Positions 58,502-64,000 of a stretch of 64,000 bases of DNA are shown one piece after another. Location of the stretch: contig NZ_JBITDV010000002.1 in the NCBI RefSeq assembly GCF_044454545.1, forward strand, positions 620,001-684,000, in the 5' to 3' direction. Below the pieces are notes generated by a model that did not search any database, had not been told where the DNA came from, and saw nothing but the letters and a program-made list of their open reading frames with translations. The position numbers were made by a program, and so were the translations under genes. Positions within the stretch are counted from its first letter, which is position 1. The number at the start of each line of letters is the position of its first letter. The DNA is from Cryptosporangium sp044454545. GTDB lineage: Bacteria; Actinomycetota; Actinomycetes; Mycobacteriales; Cryptosporangiaceae.

Positions 58502-61260
58502 CCCAGTTCCTGCTCTTCCTCGTGCTCGGCCTGGGAGTCGGGGCGGTCTACGCCGCCCTGACCCTCGGGGTCGTCCTGACGTACCAGGGCACCGGCATGA
58601 TCAACTTCGCCGCCGCGGCGATGGCCGCGGTGCCGATGTACGTCTACGAGGAACTGCGGCACGAACGTCTGACGCTGCCGATCCCGTGGCTTCCCTCGTT
58701 CGACGTCGGTGAGGTGCCCACCGCGCTGGCCGTCGCGATCGCGGTAGCCGTCGCCGGCCTCCTCGGGGCCCTGACGGAAGTCGCGATCTCCCGGCCGCTG
58801 CGCAAGGCGCCGCCGCTGGCCAAGGTCGTCGCGGCGGTCGGCATCCTGCTCACGCTCCAGGCCGTCGTCGGGCTCAAGTACGGCACGATCCCGCTGCTCC
58901 GGTCGGTGACGCTCCCGCAGGGCGTCGTCCGGCTCAGCGGCGTCAACGTCGCGAAGGACCGGCTCTGGCTGATCGCCATCACCGTGGTGCTGTCGGTCGC
59001 GCTCGCGGTGTGGTTCAAGAAGTCCCGGATGGGGCTCGCCATCCAGGCCTCCGCGGAGAACGAGCGCGCGGCCGGGTTCGCCCGCCTCTCACCCACGATG
59101 ACCGGCCTGGTCACGTGGACGGTCGCGTCCATGTTCACCGCGCTGATCCTGGTGCTGGCCGGCCCGGCCACCGGCACGCTGTCGCCGTCGACCATGCCGC
59201 TGCTGGTGGTCCCCGCCCTCGCCGGCGCGCTCCTGGCCCGGTTGAGCTCGCTCGGCGTCGGCCTGATCGGCGCCCTGACGCTCGGCGTGGTCCAGTCCGA
59301 GCTGCAGTACCTGTCCCAGACCAAGGACTGGTGGCCGGACTGGGCGAAGCAGGGGCTGACCAACGTCGTGCCGTTCGTGGTGATCGTCGTGGCGCTCTTC
59401 GTGCTGGGGCGGGCGATCCCCACCCGGGGCGACGACGTGCGGTCCTCGCTCCCGGCCGTGCTGGTCCCGCGGAACCGCCCCCGGACGATCGTGCTCTGGT
59501 CGGTCCTCGGCCTCGCCGCTCTCGTCCTGACGTCGGGCACCTACCGGTTCGGCGTCATCACCAGCCTGGCCATCTCGCTGATCGCGCTGTCGCTGGTGCT
59601 GCTGACCGGGTTGCTCGGCCAGATCTCGCTGGCCCAGGCGGCGTTCGCGGGTGTCGCCGGCCTCGTGCTGTCCAAGCTCGGGAACGCGGTGCCGTTCCCG
59701 TTGTCGCTGCTCATCGCGGCGGCGCTGGCCGCGGTGGCGGGCGTCCTCGTCGGGATCCCGGCCCTGCGGATCCGGGGTGCCCAGCTCGCCGTCGTGACGC
59801 TGGCGGCCGCGCTCACGCTCCAGGACTTCGTGTTCGCAAACCCCAAGCTCGTTTCGGCCGCCGCGAACCTGATCCCCGACCCGTCGCTGTTCGGCCTGAA
59901 TCTGTCCGTCCGCGGTGGTCAGGACATCGCGCGGCTGCCCTTCGGTGTGACCGTGCTCGTCATCGTCGTCGTGGCGTTCGTCTGTGTGGGAAACCTGATG
60001 CGGGCCGGCACCGGACGCACGATGCTGGCGATCCGCTCGAACGAGCGGGCGGCCGCGGCGATCGGCATCAACGTGCCGCGGGTGAAGCTCGCCGCGTTCG
60101 CGGCCTCCTCGTTCCTGGCCGGCCTCGGCGGCGGCCTCATCGGCTACAGCCGCGGCCAGCTGTCGGCGGAGTCGTTCGGGGTGTTCATCGGTCTGTCGTT
60201 CCTCGCCGTGTCCTACCTGTCCGGCATCACCAGCGTCAGCGGCGCGCTATTGGCCGGGCTGTCGGCGAGCCTCGGCGTCGTCTACGTGTTCATGGATCGC
60301 AACCTCCACCTGGGCAGCTACTACACGCTGCTCACCGGCCTCTCGCTGATCCTCACGGTCCTGTTCAACCCGATCGGGATCGCGGGCAAGACGCGGTCGG
60401 ACTACGAGAAGCTCCGCGCGCGGTACGCGCCCCGGAAGATCCCGGCCCCCGCCGTCGCGCCCTCCGCCGCCGAGATCCCGGCCGCGAAGCCCATCGGTGA
60501 CGTGCTGCTCTCTACCCGGGGCATCACGGTCCGGTACGGCGGTGTCGTAGCCGTGTCGAACGTCGGCCTCGAGGTGCGTGCGGGCGAGATCGTCGGGCTC
60601 ATCGGTCCGAACGGGGCAGGCAAGACGAGCCTGGTGGACGCACTCACCGGGTTCACCCCCAGCTCCGGAGAGGTGGACCTGGCCGGTGACCGCCTCGACC
60701 GGCGGCCCGCACACGAGCGCGCACGACGAGGTCTGGTCCGGACCTGGCAGGCCGGCGAGCTCTTCGAGGACCTGACCGTGACCGACAACGTCCGGGTGGC
60801 CAGCGAGACCGGCAACGAAGCGACCGGGATGCTCCGGGACGTCGTGCGGCCCAGCACCCCGCCGTCGGCCGCGGTCGAACGGGCGCTGACGATCATGTCG
60901 CTGACCGACGTCGCCGGGCGCAAACCGTCGGAGCTGCCGCTCGGACGGCAGAAGGCGGTCGGCATGGCCCGCGCGCTGGCCATGGAGCCGCAGGTGCTGC
61001 TGCTGGACGAACCGGCCGCCGGGCTCGACAGCGGCGAGAGCCTCGCGTTCGGTGACCAGCTGCGCCGGATCGCCGGGACCGGCGTCGGCTGTCTGCTCAT
61101 CGACCACGACATGCACCTGGTGATGAGCGTCTGCGACCGGGTCTACGTCATCGAGTTCGGCAAGCAGATCGCCGAGGGGACTCCCGAGGCGGTCCGCACC
61201 GACCCGCGCGTCCTCGAGTCCTACCTGGGCCGGCAGACGTTGGAAGGGGTGGAATCGTGA
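58498..61260 (+). CDS. Fused LivH-LivM-LivG ABC transporter (two permeases plus ATPase)
   Basis: One chain of 920 residues combining three usually separate subunits: a LivH-type permease (about 1-300), a LivM-type permease (about 310-645) and a LivG-type ATPase (about 665-920). Walker A is GPNGAGKT at 703-710, Walker B ends at D837, and the signature is LPLGRQK rather than LSGGQ, a common variant in this family. GTG at 58498 overlaps the binding-protein stop. It would form the membrane core together with the LivF-type ATPase that follows. Confidence 0.93.
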   Translation: MTQFLLFLVLGLGVGAVYAALTLGVVLTYQGTGMINFAAAAMAAVPMYVYEELRHERLTLPIPWLPSFDVGEVPTALAVAIAVAVAGLLGALTEVAISRPLRKAPPLAKVVAAVGILLTLQAVVGLKYGTIPLLRSVTLPQGVVRLSGVNVAKDRLWLIAITVVLSVALAVWFKKSRMGLAIQASAENERAAGFARLSPTMTGLVTWTVASMFTALILVLAGPATGTLSPSTMPLLVVPALAGALLARLSSLGVGLIGALTLGVVQSELQYLSQTKDWWPDWAKQGLTNVVPFVVIVVALFVLGRAIPTRGDDVRSSLPAVLVPRNRPRTIVLWSVLGLAALVLTSGTYRFGVITSLAISLIALSLVLLTGLLGQISLAQAAFAGVAGLVLSKLGNAVPFPLSLLIAAALAAVAGVLVGIPALRIRGAQLAVVTLAAALTLQDFVFANPKLVSAAANLIPDPSLFGLNLSVRGGQDIARLPFGVTVLVIVVVAFVCVGNLMRAGTGRTMLAIRSNERAAAAIGINVPRVKLAAFAASSFLAGLGGGLIGYSRGQLSAESFGVFIGLSFLAVSYLSGITSVSGALLAGLSASLGVVYVFMDRNLHLGSYYTLLTGLSLILTVLFNPIGIAGKTRSDYEKLRARYAPRKIPAPAVAPSAAEIPAAKPIGDVLLSTRGITVRYGGVVAVSNVGLEVRAGEIVGLIGPNGAGKTSLVDALTGFTPSSGEVDLAGDRLDRRPAHERARRGLVRTWQAGELFEDLTVTDNVRVASETGNEATGMLRDVVRPSTPPSAAVERALTIMSLTDVAGRKPSELPLGRQKAVGMARALAMEPQVLLLDEPAAGLDSGESLAFGDQLRRIAGTGVGCLLIDHDMHLVMSVCDRVYVIEFGKQIAEGTPEAVRTDPRVLESYLGRQTLEGVES

Positions 61261-61985
61261 CCGTCCTGATCGAGGCCAAGGGCCTCACCTGCGGCTACGG
61301 GAAACTCCCGGTTGTCCGCGACCTCGATCTGACCGTCTCGGCGGGCGAGGTGGTCTGCCTGCTCGGCGCCAACGGAGCCGGCAAGACCACCACGCTGCTG
61401 ACGATCGCCGGCGCCCTGCCGCGGCTGGGTGGTTCGGTGCTCGTCGGCGGCAAACCGGCTCCGGCGGCCGCGCACGTGGTGGCCCGGCGCGGGCTCGCGC
61501 TCGTGCCCGAGGGACGCGGGCTCTTTTACCGGCTGACCGTCGCCGAGAACCTCCGGCTGCGACGGCACCGCCGTTCGCGTGTGTCGGTCGACGACGTCCT
61601 CGCGCACTTCCCGGTGCTCACCGGCCTGAGGGGACGGCGGGCCGGCCTCCTCTCCGGCGGCGAACAGCAGATGCTGGCCCTCGCCGGTGCGCTGGTGGCC
61701 GACCCGGACGTGATCCTGCTCGACGAGATGAGCCTCGGCCTGGCGCCGATCATCGTCGAACGGCTGCTGCCGATCGTCCGGACCATCGCCGACGAGCGGG
61801 GGATGGGCGTGCTCCTGGTCGAGCAGCACATCCTGGCCGCGCTCACAGTCGCCGATCGCGGCTACGTGATGGCCCACGGCTCGGTGGTCGCCGAGGGCAC
61901 CGCGGCCGACCTCCGGCGCGACGCGGAGCTGCTCGAGGCGAGCTACCTGGGAGACAAAACCGCCGTTGCCGAGGGGCTGGTGTGA
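61257..61985 (+). CDS. ABC transporter ATP-binding protein (LivF type)
   Basis: Second ATPase (242 residues) of the importer. Walker A GANGAGKTT, signature LLSGGEQQMLALAGAL and Walker B DVILLDEMSLGL are all intact. The GTG at 61257 overlaps the fused subunit stop by four bases, and its own stop overlaps the flavin reductase start. It pairs with the LivG-type domain at the C-terminus of the fused protein. Confidence 0.94.
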   Translation: MTVLIEAKGLTCGYGKLPVVRDLDLTVSAGEVVCLLGANGAGKTTTLLTIAGALPRLGGSVLVGGKPAPAAAHVVARRGLALVPEGRGLFYRLTVAENLRLRRHRRSRVSVDDVLAHFPVLTGLRGRRAGLLSGGEQQMLALAGALVADPDVILLDEMSLGLAPIIVERLLPIVRTIADERGMGVLLVEQHILAALTVADRGYVMAHGSVVAEGTAADLRRDAELLEASYLGDKTAVAEGLV

Positions 61986-62512
61986 GGAAAACCCGGTACG
62001 TCAACGACACCCATCCGACGCCGGACGTGCTGCGCCGGACGTTCAGCACGTTCCCGTCCGGCGTCGTCGCGGTGTGCGGCACGACCCCGGACGGGGAGAC
62101 GGTCGGGATGACGGTCAGCGCGTTCGTCCCGGTGTCGCTCGACCCGCCGCTGATCGGGGTGGCGATCCAGAGGAGCTCACGCACGTGGGCGGTGCTCCGC
62201 GAGCTCCCGTCGCTCGGCGTCAGCGTGCTCGCCGCCGACCAGCATCTCGAGGCCCGTCAGCTGGCCGCGCGGGAGGGGAACCGGTTCACCGGCATCGACC
62301 TCGGCAACCTCACCGAGGGCGGCGCGGTCTTCCTGACCAACTCGGTGTCGCGGTTCGACTGCGTCCCCGAGAGCGAGACACCGGCCGGAGACCACACGAT
62401 GGTCTTGCTCCGGATCCGCGCGCTCAGCGTGTCGGCCGACGTCACGCCGCTGGTCTTCCACGACAGCGCGTTCGCCACCCTGAGCCCGCTCGGCGAGGCG
62501 GACATCACGTGA
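61982..62512 (+). CDS. Flavin reductase-like protein
   Basis: NAD(P)H:FMN/FAD reductase of 176 residues. It has the family N-terminus LRRTFSTFPSGVVAVCGTTPDG and GMTVSAFVPVSLDPPL flavin-binding block. GTGA overlap with LivF. It may provide reduced flavin to a luciferase-like monooxygenase, most plausibly the one at 35135-36328, which belongs to a separate transcript (inferred). Confidence 0.88.
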   Translation: MRKTRYVNDTHPTPDVLRRTFSTFPSGVVAVCGTTPDGETVGMTVSAFVPVSLDPPLIGVAIQRSSRTWAVLRELPSLGVSVLAADQHLEARQLAAREGNRFTGIDLGNLTEGGAVFLTNSVSRFDCVPESETPAGDHTMVLLRIRALSVSADVTPLVFHDSAFATLSPLGEADIT

Positions 62513-63381
62513 GCCCCGACGCAGCCAGGGAAGAAATTCTCTACGACGTGGCCGATCGGATCGCCACGATCACGCTGAACCGGCCGGAGCGGCGCAACGC
62601 GCTCACGTTCCGGATGCGCCGCGAGATCGTCGACGCGCTCCGGAGCGCCGAGAGCGACGACGACGTCACCGTCGTCCTGATCCGGGCCAACGGCCCGTCG
62701 TTCTCCGGGGGCTACGCCCTGTCCGGCCGAGGGTCGAAGTCCTATTGGGACGACGGGACCCGTCCGGATCGATGGGTCGATGCCGAGGAGTTCGACGGCT
62801 GGACCGACCAGTGGGCGCGTAGCTGCCTGCGGGACTGGATGAACGTCTGGGAGCTGCTGAAACCCGTGGTCGCGATGGTGCACGGCCACTGCCTGGCCGG
62901 TGGCTCCGAGCTGATGTCGCTGTGCGACATCGCGTTCGTCGCCGACGACGCCCAGATCGGCTACCCACCGATGCGCGGCATGACCTCGCCCGACATCCCG
63001 TACTTCCCCTGGAAGATGACGATGGCCCAGGCGAAGTACCTCCAGCTCACCGGCAACAGCGTGACCGGCGCCGAGGCGGCCGCGATGGGCTGGGTCGCGA
63101 AGTCGTTCCCGGCTGGCGAGCTCGAGGAGCAGACGATGCGCGAGCTGCGGGCGATGAGCCACATCGCGCCGTCACTGCTCGCCGCCAACAAGGAATCGGT
63201 CAACCAGGCCTACGAGATCATGGGGATGCGGACGCACTTCAACCAGGCCTGGGCCATGCACTCGCTCAGCGGAGCGCTGCGGCCAGGGGCCCGGGACTTC
63301 GCGCGGAAGCTCCGGGAGGGCGGGCTCAAGACCGCGCTGGAGTGGCGAGACGGTCCGGCGCGCGAAGAGGGGTTCCGCTGA
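62509..63381 (+). CDS. Enoyl-CoA hydratase/isomerase family protein
   Basis: Crotonase-fold protein of 290 residues. Oxyanion-hole segments are NGPSFSGGYAL (with Tyr after the Gly pair, unlike typical CAGADL) and GHCLAGGSEL. The usual catalytic Glu positions are not both obvious, so hydrolysis or C-C cleavage is possible as well as hydration. GTG at 62509 overlaps the reductase stop. Its last 56 bases overlap the convergent GntR gene. Confidence 0.88.
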   Translation: MSPDAAREEILYDVADRIATITLNRPERRNALTFRMRREIVDALRSAESDDDVTVVLIRANGPSFSGGYALSGRGSKSYWDDGTRPDRWVDAEEFDGWTDQWARSCLRDWMNVWELLKPVVAMVHGHCLAGGSELMSLCDIAFVADDAQIGYPPMRGMTSPDIPYFPWKMTMAQAKYLQLTGNSVTGAEAAAMGWVAKSFPAGELEEQTMRELRAMSHIAPSLLAANKESVNQAYEIMGMRTHFNQAWAMHSLSGALRPGARDFARKLREGGLKTALEWRDGPAREEGFR

Positions 63382-64000
63382 CCGGTCCGGTGTCCTGAGC
63401 GAAGGCCTGGAGCAACTGCTCCATGATCCGCAGGATGTGCCCGGAGAGCCGGTCGGCGGCGGCTGCCCCGTCGCCGGACTTGAGCGCTCGTGCGACGCTG
63501 ACGTGCTCCTTGCCGTCCGGGCCGAAATCGCGCTCGACGTGGATGTCTCGCTGGCGGAGGACCTGGGTGAGCACGACCGCGTCCTCGACCGCCCGGTGCA
63601 GCATGACGTTGTCGGCGGCGGCCGCGATGGCCAGGTGGAACGCGGTGTCGGCCTCGCGGAACGCCTCGAAGTCGCCGGCCGCGGTGACCGACGCCTGCGC
63701 GAGTTCCAGCAGCTCGGCGGTCTGCTCACGGGTGGCGCGTTCGGCCGCGTAGCGCGCGGCCGCGGCCTCGAGCCCGGCGCGCATCTCGAACGCGTCCCGG
63801 ATGATCCGCGCGGTCGGCACGACGACGCGGAGGCCGCGCCCGGTCGACTCCACCAGCCCGATCTGACGCAGTTGCAGCAGCGCCTCACGGACCGGGGTCT
63901 TGCTGACCTGCAGGTCCTTGGAGAGCATCGCTTCACTGACCGAGCTGCCCGGCGGCAGGCTCGCCTCGACGAGACGTCGGCGGATCGCCGCGAAGACGAG
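63326..64000 (-). CDS. GntR family regulator, FCD subfamily (5' end outside window)
   Basis: The visible 224 residues hold most of a GntR winged helix (ASLPPGSSVSEAMLSKDL, SKTPVREALLQLRQIGLVE) and the whole FCD ligand domain. The N-terminus lies beyond base 64000. The helix-turn-helix is almost identical to that of the GntR protein at 30001-30669, including the recognition-helix segment VSKTPVREALL, so both probably bind the same element. The stop is 56 bases inside the convergent crotonase gene. Confidence 0.92.
   Translation of the reverse strand, partial: LVFAAIRRRLVEASLPPGSSVSEAMLSKDLQVSKTPVREALLQLRQIGLVESTGRGLRVVVPTARIIRDAFEMRAGLEAAAARYAAERATREQTAELLELAQASVTAAGDFEAFREADTAFHLAIAAAADNVMLHRAVEDAVVLTQVLRQRDIHVERDFGPDGKEHVSVARALKSGDGAAAADRLSGHILRIMEQLLQAFAQDTGPVSGTPLRAPDRLATPARS

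Noticed and set aside
1..64000. Search by eye for tRNA, rRNA, CRISPR repeats, insertion sequences and integrases
   Set aside because: No cloverleaf-like genes, regularly spaced repeats, terminal inverted repeats with transposase, or phage-type genes were seen; codon style is uniform along the window.

Overview
The window is GC-rich (about 70% by eye) with very dense gene packing, frequent GTG/TTG starts, many 4-bp GTGA/ATGA stop-start overlaps, F420-type luciferase-like oxidoreductases, two-domain TetR and FCD-type GntR regulators. This points to an actinomycete chromosome; the genus cannot be told from the sequence alone. I see no rRNA, tRNA, CRISPR array, insertion sequence, integrase or phage gene, and no gene-free stretch longer than about 160 bases.

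Layout. 1-5 kb holds small regulatory modules: an SDR with a divergent AraC regulator, an EamA transporter/GNAT pair opposite a CGNR regulator, and a membrane protein coupled to a winged-helix regulator. 5-17.7 kb is a ring-cleavage island with two divergent operons. The leftward operon carries a ferredoxin reductase, Rieske ferredoxin, meta-cleavage-product hydrolase, cis-dihydrodiol dehydrogenase and epoxide hydrolase. The rightward operon carries an IclR regulator, extradiol dioxygenase, ring-hydroxylating dioxygenase alpha and beta subunits, an alpha/beta hydrolase, a Baeyer-Villiger-type monooxygenase, a CoA-transferase and an SDR. 17.7-22.1 kb is a leftward operon (BKACE, aldehyde dehydrogenase, a protein I do not recognise, SDR). 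22.2-27.2 kb is hydantoinase B/A plus a class III aminotransferase. 27.2-33.3 kb has a COG2159 amidohydrolase, an Ltp-like thiolase-fold enzyme with its DUF35 partner, a GntR regulator and a fused double CoA-transferase. 33.3-39 kb has a lactonase, two luciferase-like oxidoreductases, a second long SDR, an alpha/beta hydrolase and a nitroreductase. 39-48.5 kb has a LuxR-type ATPase regulator, an NmrA protein, malate synthase G, and an acyl-CoA ligase/acyl-CoA dehydrogenase/phosphotransferase operon. 48.5-56.4 kb is a separate beta-oxidation operon next to a double-domain TetR regulator. 56.4-64 kb has a cupin protein, an ABC importer of the branched-chain amino acid type (with a permease-permease-ATPase fusion), a flavin reductase, an enoyl-CoA hydratase-like protein and a second GntR regulator that runs off the window.

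What ties it together. Seven intergenic regions between 9.4 and 57.3 kb share a palindromic element with an invariant TATCTCA core, often sitting directly at a start codon. It links the ring-cleavage, BKACE, hydantoinase, CoA-transferase, nitroreductase, malate synthase/ligase and importer operons into what looks like one regulon. Two GntR-FCD paralogues with nearly identical DNA-binding regions, one of which has the element in front of it, are the obvious candidate regulators. The likely picture is uptake of an aromatic or alicyclic acid by the ABC importer, CoA activation, ring dioxygenation and meta-cleavage, CoA-dependent chain breakdown, and acetyl-CoA/glyoxylate assimilation by malate synthase. 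The actual substrate is not evident from the sequence.
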